Below are positions 44,046 to 52,908 of a DNA stretch of 64,000 nucleotides, piece after piece; position 1 is the stretch's first letter; each line of letters opens with the position of its first letter. The stretch covers positions 124,001-188,000 of the forward strand of contig NZ_SMGR01000003.1 in assembly GCF_004346865.1 (NCBI RefSeq), read 5' to 3'. The DNA is from Shimia isoporae. Its GTDB lineage: Bacteria > Pseudomonadota > Alphaproteobacteria > Rhodobacterales > Rhodobacteraceae. The position numbers and the translations under genes are program-made. The notes under the pieces are model-generated. The model worked only from the letters and a program-made list of their open reading frames with translations. It did no database searches and was not told the DNA's origin.

Positions 44046-46666
44046 CTCAACAACCCATCTGTACTACCTGCCCGTATTGCGGCACCGGTTGTGGTGTTCT
44101 TGCCTCAATTGACGGTGCAGTTGGGTTGAAGGTGAAAGGCGACCCTGACCATCCTGCAAACTTCGGCCGTCTCTGCTCAAAAGGCTCCGCCTTGGGAGAA
44201 ACAATAATTCCAGACGGTCGGTTGCATACGCCTCAAATCAATGGACAACCTGCGAGTTGGGACGCCGCGCTTGATATGGTGGCAGACGCGTTCAGCACAA
44301 CGATCGCCAAACATGGCCCCGACTCCGTTGCCTTTTATGTTTCTGGCCAACTTTTGACTGAAGACTACTATGTCGCGAACAAGCTGATGAAAGGCTACAT
44401 CGGCTCGGCAAATATCGACACCAATTCAAGGCTTTGCATGGCGTCGACGGTCGCGGGCCAAAAGCGCGCATTCGGTACGGACACCGTCCCCGGCACGTAC
44501 GAAGATCTGGAGTTGGCTGATCTTGTCGTTCTCACTGGCTCCAACCTCGCGTGGTGTCATCCCGTGCTCTACCAACGCATCGTAGCAGCCAAAGCCGCAC
44601 GCCCCTCGATGAAGGTGGTCGTGATTGACCCCCGTCGCACAGCGACCTGCGATCTTGCAGATATGCACTTGGCGCTCAAACCGGGAACGGATGTGGCGCT
44701 GTTCAATCACCTGCTGAATCAGATTAATGACCTAGGCGCAGTTGACGCCCAGTTTGTCTCGGCTCACGTTTCGGGTTTCGCCGATGCGCTTGATGTTGCC
44801 AGCGCCACTGACGGTTCGGTCACGGGTTTGACCGACAGTGAACTCGCTGCATTTGCCGCGCTTTGGATAGGCACCGAAAAGACAGTCACTGTTTTCTCGC
44901 AGGGCATCAATCAATCCGACCATGGCGCGGACAAGGTCAATGCAATCCTGAATTGTCACCTCGCAACTGGCCGCATCGGTAAACCAGGCTGCGGACCGTT
45001 CTCAGTCACCGGACAACCCAACGCCATGGGCGGTCGCGAAGTCGGCGGGCTGGCAAATATGCTCGCGGCGCATCTCGATATCGAAAATGCCACGCACCGG
45101 GACGCAGTCCAGACTTTCTGGTCATCTCCTACGATGGCCAAACACCAAGGCCTCAAAGCCGTGGACATGTTTCAGGCTATTTCAGAGGGCAAAATCAAGG
45201 CCCTATGGGTTATGTGCACAAACCCGGTGGTGTCGCTGCCCGACGCAGACGCCGTCAAATCTGCGATAGCCGGATGCGATTTTGTGGCCGTATCTGATCT
45301 TTCCGCCACCACCGACACTGCCGTTTTGGCCGACGTCGTATTGCCCGCGACCGGTTGGGGCGAAAAAGACGGAACCGTTACCAACTCTGATCGCACAATA
45401 AGCCGCCAACGCGCCTTGATGTCTCCCACGGGCCAAAGCCGCCACGACTGGGAAATTATCTCGGATGTTGCCCGCCGCATGGGGTACGAAGGCTTTGACT
45501 ACGAAACACCGGCCCAGATTTTTCGAGAACATGCGCAATTGTCCGGCGTAGCTGCAAACCAGGGCAAGGATTTCGACATTTCTGGCTTGGCTGGAATTTC
45601 GGATGCGGATTTTGAAGCTCTTCAACCGACGCGCTGGCCGGTGCGAGCGAACGGAGCGAAGAGCGATCGTTTCTTTGCGGACGGAGGCTTTTTTACGCCC
45701 ACAAAGCGCGCAAACATGCTGCCCGTTTTGCAACCCGCACCAAAAGAACAACCCGCCGCTTTGCCGTATAGGCTGAATACGGGCCGTATCCGTGATCAGT
45801 GGCACACGATGACGCGAACCGCGCTGGCGCCGCGTCTGAACCAACACTACGGCGAACCGTTTCTGGAACTGCACCCAGAGGATGCACTTGCACTGGGCTT
45901 GCGCCCCGCAGACTTGGCGCTCGTCGAAAGCCTTTACGGCACCACAATACTTCGTGTGTTGGTCACGGATCGCGTCGCCCCCGGCTCCGTTTTCGCCCCG
46001 ATCCACTGGACAGGTGAAACTTCGAGCGCGGGGCGGGTGTCTGTGCTGGTTCCCCCAAGTACCGACCCGACGTCTGGACAACCCGACAGCAAAGCCGCAC
46101 CCGTAGCAATCAAACCATACGCTGCCGAATGGTATGGTTTCGCGGCCTGCGAGACGGACTTCACTCCATCCACCGAGTATTGGGCAAAAGCCAGATCCAC
46201 TACCGGTTGGCGGGTCGAACTGGCAGACAAGTCCGCTCCTGACGATTGGCAAGAGTACGCACGCGCACTGTTTGGCATAAACGACGCGCAAATCAGCAGC
46301 GTCACAGATCCGGCCCGAAACATCGCCCGCGTCGCCCTGCATAAGAGCGGAAAGTTGATTGCGGCACTTTATGCGGCATCCACTCCGGTCAGCGTGTCAC
46401 GGAATTTTGCGTCCGAGCTTATCGGGACCGATGGACATGGAGCTCTTGCCGGACAAGCTGGCGCCAATCAACCGGATCCTGGTGCCACGGTCTGCGCCTG
46501 TTTCAATGTTGGGGTGAACACCATCCTGAGCGCCATCGAAAGTGACAAACTGATGAGCGTTGATGCCATTGGTCAGGCGCTTTCGGCTGGCACGAATTGT
46601 GGGTCCTGCAAGCCTGAGTTGGCAGCGATATTGAATAGTGCTCTCAGCCGTGCAGCTGCGGAGTAA
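44042..46666 (+). CDS. nasA: Assimilatory nitrate reductase catalytic subunit
   Basis: The 874-residue product reduces nitrate to nitrite in the cytoplasm. It has an N-terminal 4Fe-4S site (CTTCPYCGTGCGV with a fourth Cys at GRLCSKGSALG), the molybdopterin guanine dinucleotide domains (NSRLCMASTVAGQKRAFGTD, VVLPATGWGEKDGTVTNSDR), and a C-terminal BFD-like [2Fe-2S] domain (VCACFNVGVNTI and GTNCGSCKPEL). The C-terminal domain is typical of NasA/NarB proteins in this group. Its stop lies four bases from the stop of the convergent DUF1513 gene. Named nasC in Paracoccus. Confidence 0.96.
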   Translation: MTQQPICTTCPYCGTGCGVLASIDGAVGLKVKGDPDHPANFGRLCSKGSALGETIIPDGRLHTPQINGQPASWDAALDMVADAFSTTIAKHGPDSVAFYVSGQLLTEDYYVANKLMKGYIGSANIDTNSRLCMASTVAGQKRAFGTDTVPGTYEDLELADLVVLTGSNLAWCHPVLYQRIVAAKAARPSMKVVVIDPRRTATCDLADMHLALKPGTDVALFNHLLNQINDLGAVDAQFVSAHVSGFADALDVASATDGSVTGLTDSELAAFAALWIGTEKTVTVFSQGINQSDHGADKVNAILNCHLATGRIGKPGCGPFSVTGQPNAMGGREVGGLANMLAAHLDIENATHRDAVQTFWSSPTMAKHQGLKAVDMFQAISEGKIKALWVMCTNPVVSLPDADAVKSAIAGCDFVAVSDLSATTDTAVLADVVLPATGWGEKDGTVTNSDRTISRQRALMSPTGQSRHDWEIISDVARRMGYEGFDYETPAQIFREHAQLSGVAANQGKDFDISGLAGISDADFEALQPTRWPVRANGAKSDRFFADGGFFTPTKRANMLPVLQPAPKEQPAALPYRLNTGRIRDQWHTMTRTALAPRLNQHYGEPFLELHPEDALALGLRPADLALVESLYGTTILRVLVTDRVAPGSVFAPIHWTGETSSAGRVSVLVPPSTDPTSGQPDSKAAPVAIKPYAAEWYGFAACETDFTPSTEYWAKARSTTGWRVELADKSAPDDWQEYARALFGINDAQISSVTDPARNIARVALHKSGKLIAALYAASTPVSVSRNFASELIGTDGHGALAGQAGANQPDPGATVCACFNVGVNTILSAIESDKLMSVDAIGQALSAGTNCGSCKPELAAILNSALSRAAAE

Positions 46667-46670
46667 CGCC

Positions 46671-47738
46671 TCAAATCTTCACGAGGTGATTGTCAAATGC
46701 AAGCTTGTGATGCGCGGCAATTTCTTCCTGTATACCGACCACGTGGCCGGTCCCCGAAGTAGCCATCATCCCCATACCCGCGCCACTGATACCGCAGACA
46801 TCAGCAGCGCCAATCGCGCCAAGGAACACGCCTGATGTCGCGTTGAATCGCTGCACAAATCCACCCCTTGGGCTCGAAATGGCCAGCCACGCACCGCTGC
46901 CGCAATACGCTACGCTCCCGGCATAGCCTTTCATCGCAAGGTGCGGCGCTTCGGGAGCGGCACAGAAACGCGCCTCTTCTCCTAGCCGATGCAACCCAAC
47001 CAGCGGTGGCGAGTCCCAAACCTCGCCCTGCCATTGCATGGCAAAAGCCACCTGTCCGGACAGGCCTATTGCAAGATGGCGTACCGAGTTCAGGTGCCAG
47101 GCATCTTCCAACTGCACGCGTTGCACAACGCGGCCTTCGCCATCAAGGTACGTCAGGTTCGGGCGCATGTGCTGCAAGTTCAGCTTTTCGCGACCCGTAG
47201 ACGGGTGCGTATGGATCCCGCCGTTTGCGACAGCGAAAAGGTCCTTTCGCGGCAATCGCAGAATTTCGTGCGGCCCAACGCCACCCGATGAAAACTCACC
47301 GATCCGTCGATACCCGTTGGCAGTGTCCCAAACACCGATGACACCAGCGGCACCATCAAAATTGTTCTCGGTTGTGTAAAGCAGGTTGCCATCTTTCGAG
47401 AACACCCCGTGGCCGTAAAAGTGCCGACCCGCAGGCGATTCCAAATGCGCCAGAACTGACCCGTCGTTACAGTCCAGCACCACAGCATAGGTTCCCGGTC
47501 GCCTTGCAAACGCGACTGCCTCTGCTCTTTCTGGATGCCCTGCAGCCGCATGGCCCCGAGCAGGCAAGGGCACCTCAAAGGCTATTGAGCCATCGCCCCG
47601 CAATCCGACAAGCACATAACCACCGTTCGGTCGCCGCGCAGCGCTTAGGTATTTTGGATTGCCAACAGACGCCCAACCACGGGCAGGTATGATCCCAGCG
47701 GCGATGGCGCCTGCCAAAAATCTCCGCCGAGACGTCAT
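46671..47738 (-). CDS. DUF1513 beta-propeller-like protein with Tat signal
   Basis: The 355-residue product from ATG 47738 begins MTSRRRFLAGAIAAG, a twin-arginine signal, so it is exported folded. The rest has repeated blade-like segments (HFYGHGVFSKDGNLLYTTEN, GVGPHEILRLPRKDLFAVAN) as in DUF1513. This family is found with imelysin and DUF1111 genes in iron-related clusters. It is the last gene of this minus-strand cluster and starts one base after the imelysin stop. Function is unestablished. Confidence 0.9.
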   Translation of the reverse strand: MTSRRRFLAGAIAAGIIPARGWASVGNPKYLSAARRPNGGYVLVGLRGDGSIAFEVPLPARGHAAAGHPERAEAVAFARRPGTYAVVLDCNDGSVLAHLESPAGRHFYGHGVFSKDGNLLYTTENNFDGAAGVIGVWDTANGYRRIGEFSSGGVGPHEILRLPRKDLFAVANGGIHTHPSTGREKLNLQHMRPNLTYLDGEGRVVQRVQLEDAWHLNSVRHLAIGLSGQVAFAMQWQGEVWDSPPLVGLHRLGEEARFCAAPEAPHLAMKGYAGSVAYCGSGAWLAISSPRGGFVQRFNATSGVFLGAIGAADVCGISGAGMGMMATSGTGHVVGIQEEIAAHHKLAFDNHLVKI

Positions 47739-47739
47739 C

Positions 47740-48762
47740 TCAATCCCCGTCCAACGCATTAAAACCAATACTCACATCCAACACGGCAACCAATTCGCTC
47801 ACGGCTGTTTCCCTTAAACCATACACATATTGCTGTAGGTTTTCGATTTTCAAGCGGCCAATAGATTCCGACACACCGGCAAATACAGGATCGTCAAAGT
47901 TCGCATTGGCAAGCGCAGTGTCAAATTCGGATGCAATCCGTTCTGCCGCCGAAGTCTCTCCTGCCAAAAGTGTGGCCAAATCACCTACTGCCTCCAAAGA
48001 CAGTATCACATGACGCAATGAGCGCTCCGAGCGCCATGCCTCTGCGCGTTTCGGGCGCGGCCGATCAAACGTTCCCAATGGCCGCGCGAGCCGCGCCTCG
48101 TCCGTGAATTGCAACCCTGTCGACACGGCTTTCACCAATTCACCAGCCGCCTCTTTGGACGATCTGTAGGTGCCAGTGGCTGACGGTCTCAACATTTCAG
48201 CAGCAAAGACGTCGGTCCAATCCGCATAAATAGCCTCTGCACGAAAGGCGATCCCCTCTGCAAGGTTGCGAATGAGGGAACAGCGATAGGAGGCTTCTCC
48301 CATATCCCAAAAAGCTTCATCAAACAGAAGGTATTCAAGCGCATAGAATCCCTGAACTGCAATGCTTTGTTGCATAAGGTCTTCGGCCGATAGCCCCGCA
48401 GGAGATTCTCCCGTGATTAATCCGGAGAGCGCTTTGGGCGTCTTGCCCCGCGTGTCTGGCCAAAATGCCACCCCATAAGCACGGTTCTCAACCTCGCTAG
48501 GACCAAACCGCAAATGGCTGATCCGCACCCAATCATCAAATGCCGTGTGAAACGCATTTCGCAAGGTCTCGCTTTTGGGATCACATGTGTGTTCAGCCGC
48601 TTTTGACAATGCGCCTGCCGTAGAGGCAAACCGAGCAAAGCCTGGCACGACATGCTGCGACACCGCGACCTCAACACGTTCTTCAATATCTATGGACTGC
48701 GCTTCCGCTTGCGCCGCGATCCCGAGGATCAAGAAACCCAGCAGCGCCAAAATACGGGCCAT
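47740..48762 (-). CDS. Second imelysin-family protein (motif His replaced)
   Basis: The 340-residue product from ATG 48762 has a signal peptide (about 1-21) and imelysin (peptidase M75) helices. The GxHxxE metal-type motif of the family here reads GFYALE (138-143), with Tyr140 in place of His. It therefore may not bind metal as the canonical protein does. It lies between the DUF1111 gene (ATG overlaps its stop) and the DUF1513 gene, in the iron-type cluster. Confidence 0.9.
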   Translation of the reverse strand: MARILALLGFLILGIAAQAEAQSIDIEERVEVAVSQHVVPGFARFASTAGALSKAAEHTCDPKSETLRNAFHTAFDDWVRISHLRFGPSEVENRAYGVAFWPDTRGKTPKALSGLITGESPAGLSAEDLMQQSIAVQGFYALEYLLFDEAFWDMGEASYRCSLIRNLAEGIAFRAEAIYADWTDVFAAEMLRPSATGTYRSSKEAAGELVKAVSTGLQFTDEARLARPLGTFDRPRPKRAEAWRSERSLRHVILSLEAVGDLATLLAGETSAAERIASEFDTALANANFDDPVFAGVSESIGRLKIENLQQYVYGLRETAVSELVAVLDVSIGFNALDGD

Positions 48763-50249
48763 CACAAACTCTCCAGAAATGCCAGCAAAGCCGCACGATC
48801 TTTGGGTGTCATCGCCACCACTTTTTCCTGTGACACCGCCGCTTCGCCGCCATGCCACAGAATGGCTTCCAAAACCGTGCGTGCGCGCCCGTCATGTAAA
48901 TATCCTTGCTGGCCGCCCACCTGCTCCACCAGACCAAGCCCCCAGAGAGGCGCGGTACGCCATTCGCGCCCACTTGCGAGGCCATCGGGACGACCGTCCG
49001 CCAATCCATCTCCCATGTCGTGCAGCAACAGATCCGTATAAGGCCAAATCAGCTGAAAACTCCCCGTGACGTCCTCCTTCAAACGGTGAGTCACGTGCTT
49101 GGGTACGTGACAAGCCGCACAGCCAGCTTCATGGAACAACGCTTTACCGCGCAGCACCTGTGGGTCATCCACGTTCTCACGGGCTGGAACGCCAAGGTTG
49201 CGGCTGTACAGGTTGAGCACGGCCATAGTCTGGCTGTCGACCTCCAGACCCTCACGCTCGATATCGTTCCCGTGCGGGGCCTCCCGACAATTAACTTGTT
49301 CCGCTGTGCAATCTCCCCAATGCCACGGAAACACGGGCGTGCTTATTCCAAGGTCCGCGGAAAACGCCGCCGCGGTTTGCTCGCTCACAGTGGGCAACGT
49401 GGCCTTATGGCCGAACCGCCCCAACATCTGCGTACCGAATTCTGCGCTCATCACCACATTTGCTCGACCGGAAATCCCGTCACCGTTCAAGTCCTCAGGG
49501 TCGGCCAAAGCGAGGATGTCGTCAGACGGGATAGCCTCCAGAAGCCCCAATCCGATCATCGCGGGCGCCACTCGAGGGGAGACCATCGCATCCTCGCCCA
49601 ATGGCCCGAGTTTTAAATCTAATTGATAATGCGGCTCACGCAGGATCGCGGTTTCGCCGCCAGCCAAGCCAATAACCGTTTCTTCGTAGGTCAGTTCCAA
49701 CTGGAACTCCGCTTCCATGCCGGTTAGCGCCTTGTGCTGCAATTGCCCCCCGTAAACAGGATGCGGCTTTACCCCCCCTTCGCCGTCAGGCACGGACACA
49801 CGGATCAACAAAGCATCCGTCCCGGCAAAGCCGCGCCCGTCACGTATGTGACAGCTGCCGCAGCTGCGGGCATGGTATAAAGGGCCCAAACCGTCGGATG
49901 CCTTGGTCGACGAAGGCGATGCGACCCACAACTTCTCAAACATCGCGCGCCCAAGTTCAAACTCCAGCTGCATCCCTTGCGTCAGGTCCGCCGTCGCCTG
50001 CGAAAATGCAGCCTCATCTTTGCGCCTTGCGACTGTTCCGGCACCACCACTTTTGGCTTCGTAGTCCTCCGCACCCTCAAATCCGGCGGGTCCACTCAGA
50101 ACGTCCTCAATACGAGCCCGCTCTGCATCCGTTCTGGGCACCGCAGTCAAATGCGGCTCGGACAGTTCCTGAGAAACGGCTTTCGAAGCACCGCTCAAGC
50201 ACGTCCCCAACGCCGCGATCAAAATCAGCTGTCGGCCAATCAAACTCAT
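48762..50249 (-). CDS. DUF1111 dihaem cytochrome-like oxidoreductase
   Basis: The 495-residue product has a signal peptide (about 1-27) and two CxxCH haem-binding sites, CGSCH in ARSCGSCHIRDGRGF and CAACH in EAGCAACHVPKH, with SGRANVVMSAEFGTQMLGRF and the C-terminal PLWGLGLVEQVGGQQGYLHD of DUF1111. It resembles dihaem peroxidase/thiol oxidoreductase-like proteins and is periplasmic. In this cluster it may handle ferrous/ferric conversion or electron transfer for iron uptake. It is flanked by two imelysins. Confidence 0.92.
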   Translation of the reverse strand: MSLIGRQLILIAALGTCLSGASKAVSQELSEPHLTAVPRTDAERARIEDVLSGPAGFEGAEDYEAKSGGAGTVARRKDEAAFSQATADLTQGMQLEFELGRAMFEKLWVASPSSTKASDGLGPLYHARSCGSCHIRDGRGFAGTDALLIRVSVPDGEGGVKPHPVYGGQLQHKALTGMEAEFQLELTYEETVIGLAGGETAILREPHYQLDLKLGPLGEDAMVSPRVAPAMIGLGLLEAIPSDDILALADPEDLNGDGISGRANVVMSAEFGTQMLGRFGHKATLPTVSEQTAAAFSADLGISTPVFPWHWGDCTAEQVNCREAPHGNDIEREGLEVDSQTMAVLNLYSRNLGVPARENVDDPQVLRGKALFHEAGCAACHVPKHVTHRLKEDVTGSFQLIWPYTDLLLHDMGDGLADGRPDGLASGREWRTAPLWGLGLVEQVGGQQGYLHDGRARTVLEAILWHGGEAAVSQEKVVAMTPKDRAALLAFLESL

Positions 50250-50323
50250 ACACCCATCTAATCAACAAGGGGCACCGGTCAAAAGACCTGCGCCCCCAAT
50301 TTCGCGTGATCGCCAGCCGCGGT

Positions 50324-51580
50324 CTATTCGAACACCGCGTCCGGATTGTCCAAACTGTCAGAACCTTCCACGGCAACATCATCGAGCCCCAGCGCGTTCA
50401 CCACCCGCTCGATGGTCTTGGTCTGAGCCACAAGACCGTTTACGCCGCCCATAATCAGCGTTTCCCCACCGGCGTTGTCAGGCGCGAGCATCATGTCATA
50501 GGTGAAACCGGCTTCCGCCGCAGTCTTGATCGCGCCCAGCGCCATCATGGTGTTGGTCAGCTTGCCTTTCATTTCCATGTCCAGCGCGGCGTCTTTCGCC
50601 GCCACCAGATCGGACATCGATGCGCCGCTCACCACAGCGCCGTCAATACGGGTGTAGCTGCCCAGATAGACGTTCTGGATGCCCAGCCCGTCATAATAGT
50701 GGCTGTTGTGCGTGTTGTCGGAGAAGCAATCATGCTCTTCTTCCGGATCGTTCAGCATCAAGCCGAGACGCATCCGCTCTCCAGCCTGTTCGCCATATGA
50801 AAGACTGCCCATACCCGTCAGTATCGCGGCCAATCCGGCGACTTCGTTCTCCATCACCTCTGCTCGCGCAGCGCCATTCTCGGCCCACTGGGCAGCCATC
50901 CACTCCAAATCTGAGACCAACAGGTCTGTCGCAGATTTGAGGTACATTGCGCGCCGATCACAATTTCCGTTTGTGCAAGCCTCTCCCGCAGCAAAATCCG
51001 TCGCAGGCCGGGCTCCCGCTCCGGCCTCGGTTCCATTCAGGTCCTGTCCCCAAAGAAGGAATTCAATCGCGTGGTAGCCGGTCGCAACGTTGGCTTCGAC
51101 CTCATCGGCCTCATGCAACGTGTCTGCAAGGAACTCGGGCGTGATGTTTGTGGCGTCGATCTCGACGCCGTTTACGGTCAATATCGGGCTGGCGATCACA
51201 TTGACTGCGCCAAGCGGGTTCTCGTCTGTCGCTCCACCGTAAGACGCATCCACATAGTCAATCAGACCTTCGTCCAGCGGCCATGCATTCACTTTCCCTT
51301 CCCAATCATCAACGATGACATTACCAAAACGATAGACCTCTGTCTGTTGGTAAGGCACGCGCGACGCGACCCACGCGACTTTTGCCGCGGCCAAATTGAC
51401 CTCCGTCGGTTCAGCAATGAAGGTATCTACGGCGGCACCCAACGCTTTGGCGGTGATCACGCTATCTTCGTATTTTGCTGCGGCAATATCAGCGTAATTG
51501 ATCAATACGGCTGTATCCGCCGCGGCCATGCCTGCCGTCATCAGCGCAAGCAATGAAGTGCCGGTCAAAGTGCATTTCAT
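50324..51580 (-). CDS. Imelysin-family protein (IrpA-like)
   Basis: The 418-residue product has a signal peptide (about 1-21) and the imelysin signature GYHAIEFLLWG with the GxHxxE residues His170 and Glu173. It also has FGNVIVDDWEGKVNAWPLDE and a second half with NSHYYDGLGIQNVYLGSY. IrpA-type imelysins are iron-regulated periplasmic or outer-membrane proteins needed for iron acquisition in some bacteria. An AAGGA site precedes ATG 51580. It lies 47 bases after hemP and is the first large gene of the cluster. Confidence 0.94.
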   Translation of the reverse strand: MKCTLTGTSLLALMTAGMAAADTAVLINYADIAAAKYEDSVITAKALGAAVDTFIAEPTEVNLAAAKVAWVASRVPYQQTEVYRFGNVIVDDWEGKVNAWPLDEGLIDYVDASYGGATDENPLGAVNVIASPILTVNGVEIDATNITPEFLADTLHEADEVEANVATGYHAIEFLLWGQDLNGTEAGAGARPATDFAAGEACTNGNCDRRAMYLKSATDLLVSDLEWMAAQWAENGAARAEVMENEVAGLAAILTGMGSLSYGEQAGERMRLGLMLNDPEEEHDCFSDNTHNSHYYDGLGIQNVYLGSYTRIDGAVVSGASMSDLVAAKDAALDMEMKGKLTNTMMALGAIKTAAEAGFTYDMMLAPDNAGGETLIMGGVNGLVAQTKTIERVVNALGLDDVAVEGSDSLDNPDAVFE

Positions 51581-51627
51581 GGTGATTTTAGTCCTTCGTT
51601 CGGGAAATTCACGCGTTTTTCCGCGCC

Positions 51628-51765
51628 TTATTTTGTCAAAATGAGCTTGTTAGCTTTGGTAATTCGCAACGTATAGACTTGCCCGTCCAGCACGATACGC
51701 GCCTGCGTGTCGCCCTTGGTCAAATCCTTCGCGTCATACACCGGATGTTCCTCAAAAGCGGTCAC
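51628..51765 (-). CDS. hemP: HemP-family small protein
   Basis: The 45-residue product from GTG 51765, with AAAAGGAGC seven bases upstream, ends with the HemP signature RIVLDGQVYTLRITKANKLI. A longer frame starts at GTG 51810, but that would put the strong ribosome site and an inverted repeat inside the gene. HemP proteins are iron-regulated, and some activate haem-uptake genes. Its presence at the head of the cluster supports iron control of the whole unit. Confidence 0.9.
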   Translation of the reverse strand: MTAFEEHPVYDAKDLTKGDTQARIVLDGQVYTLRITKANKLILTK

Positions 51766-51776
51766 GCCGAAGCTCC

Positions 51777-51806
51777 TTTTGTCAGTCGGGCCAATAACTG
51801 ACAAAA
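51777..51806 (-). promoter_or_regulatory. 10-bp inverted repeat in the hemP leader
   Basis: Perfect arms TTTTGTCAGT and ACTGACAAAA with a 10-base spacer, directly abutting the hemP ribosome site. A TTGACA-like -35 box (minus strand, 51818-51823) lies upstream, so the repeat falls about where the -10 box and start would be. It may be an operator for an iron regulator or a hairpin that masks the ribosome site. Confidence 0.7.
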
Positions 51807-51867
51807 TCACTCAAATATGTCAACCTGAGTTTTTTACTAAGTTAATGCTTTGTACCGAGCCCAGCCC

Positions 51868-52410
51868 TCATTCGAACGCCATCAGACGGGCAAAATCTGA
51901 AATCTCCGTCTCGGACAGCACAGATTTTTCCGGGTAGGGCATCATCAATCTGCCAATCGCTGCCCAATAGATAATTTTCGCCCTGCTAGCCGCCACAGGG
52001 TCGGACACGCCACATCCAATCAACAGCCCGTGGGCCACGGCGATCCGCTCGTGATCAACTTTGGCCACTTCGACCGCCACGAGATCCTTCACCGTCGCCC
52101 AGGACCGGATTGCTCTTTCCAGTTCTGCGCCGGAGAGCAGCGTCGTTTGCAACAGGTCGTCCAGAGCCTGTCTTGGATCCAAAGTATCCTTGGCATTGCG
52201 TATAACCTGCCCGCTCGAGACCTTGGCCCAATGGGCTACAACCTCGACATGAAACGCCTCAAGGCTTTCAAAATGATGATAAAAACTGCCGCGTGTAACG
52301 CCCAGCTTCTTTGCCAACGGCAAAGCCCTAAGACCAGTATGGCCTTCGATCTTCAAAGTGCCAATCGCAACGTCCAGCCAGTCGTCTGAGTTCAAGGAGG
52401 GATTGTTCAT
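51868..52410 (-). CDS. TetR-family repressor
   Basis: The 180-residue product has a TetR N-terminal domain (LRALPLAKKLGVTRGSFYHH, about 27-46) and a helical C-terminal domain. The sequence GVTRGSFYHHFESLEAF is the recognition helix region. It is divergent from the VOC gene at 52482, and the 71-base intergenic space carries two adjacent palindromes that are almost certainly its operators. Confidence 0.91.
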   Translation of the reverse strand: MNNPSLNSDDWLDVAIGTLKIEGHTGLRALPLAKKLGVTRGSFYHHFESLEAFHVEVVAHWAKVSSGQVIRNAKDTLDPRQALDDLLQTTLLSGAELERAIRSWATVKDLVAVEVAKVDHERIAVAHGLLIGCGVSDPVAASRAKIIYWAAIGRLMMPYPEKSVLSETEISDFARLMAFE

Positions 52411-52416
52411 ACTCTA

Positions 52417-52436
52417 GACATACACATGTGTATGTC
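52417..52436. promoter_or_regulatory. Palindromic operator 1 of the TetR/VOC pair
   Basis: GACATACACATGTGTATGTC is a perfect 20-bp palindrome seven bases upstream of the TetR start. Its half-site ACATACA is shared with the second palindrome at 52441-52464; centres are 26 bp apart. Confidence 0.85.
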
Positions 52437-52440
52437 ATAT

Positions 52441-52464
52441 GCAACATACATATGTGTATGTTGC
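52441..52464. promoter_or_regulatory. Palindromic operator 2 of the TetR/VOC pair
   Basis: A 24-bp palindrome with arms GCAACATACATA and TGTGTATGTTGC, with one mismatched pair near the centre. It lies 17 bases before the VOC start and shares the ACATACA half-site with operator 1. Confidence 0.82.
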
Positions 52465-52481
52465 TTTAAGGGAGATCTCTC

Positions 52482-52853
52482 ATGAATCGTGCCTTCATGA
52501 ACATTCTGGCCGATGACGTGGAAAAAACCGCGAACTTCTATCAGAACCTGCTTGGCATGATGCGACAAGGCGATTTCGGTTGGTTTATCCTGCTCTCCCA
52601 CAAAGACTTGGCCGGTTTCGAACTTGGTATTCTTGAGCGGCAGCACGACACTCTTCCCGAATCTGTACCGCCCACAATGGGTGGGGCTGTCCTCACATTC
52701 GTCGTTGATGACCTTTCCGAGGTTCACGATCGTGCATGTGAGATGAAGGCAGACATCGTGCAGACACCCACCGATCTCCCTTATGGCCAGCGCCGCCTAA
52801 TGCTCCAAGACCCATCGGGAACATTTGTCGACATCAGTTCTCCAATTGGATGA
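52482..52853 (+). CDS. VOC superfamily protein controlled by a divergent TetR
   Basis: The 123-residue product begins NRAFMNILADDVEKTANFYQ, a VOC opening, and ends RRLMLQDPSGTFVDISSPIG, the closing DPSGxxVDI segment. The fold suggests a metal-dependent lyase, dioxygenase or drug-binding protein; the substrate is not known. ATG 52482 follows GGGAG (52470-52474). Control by the adjacent TetR suggests a response to a small toxic or antibiotic-like ligand, but that is inference. Confidence 0.88.
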   Translation: MNRAFMNILADDVEKTANFYQNLLGMMRQGDFGWFILLSHKDLAGFELGILERQHDTLPESVPPTMGGAVLTFVVDDLSEVHDRACEMKADIVQTPTDLPYGQRRLMLQDPSGTFVDISSPIG

Positions 52854-52859
52854 CACACA

Positions 52860-52890
52860 AAAAAGGCGCCCCTTACCAGGGCGCCTAATT
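52860..52890 (-). terminator. Terminator for the USP/TRAP transcript
   Basis: Stem AGGCGCCC/GGGCGCCT (52864-52871 with 52879-52886) with a seven-base loop. On the minus strand it is followed by TTTTTT, giving an intrinsic terminator just after the USP stop (52909). It may also help end the convergent VOC transcript. Confidence 0.8.
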
Positions 52891-52908
52891 CATGCAGTGC
52901 CGAAGGTT

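Noticed and set aside
45203-46342. 379-codon minus-strand ORF opposite nasA
   Set aside because: Shadow of nasA, which has all cofactor motifs; no ribosome site or domain.
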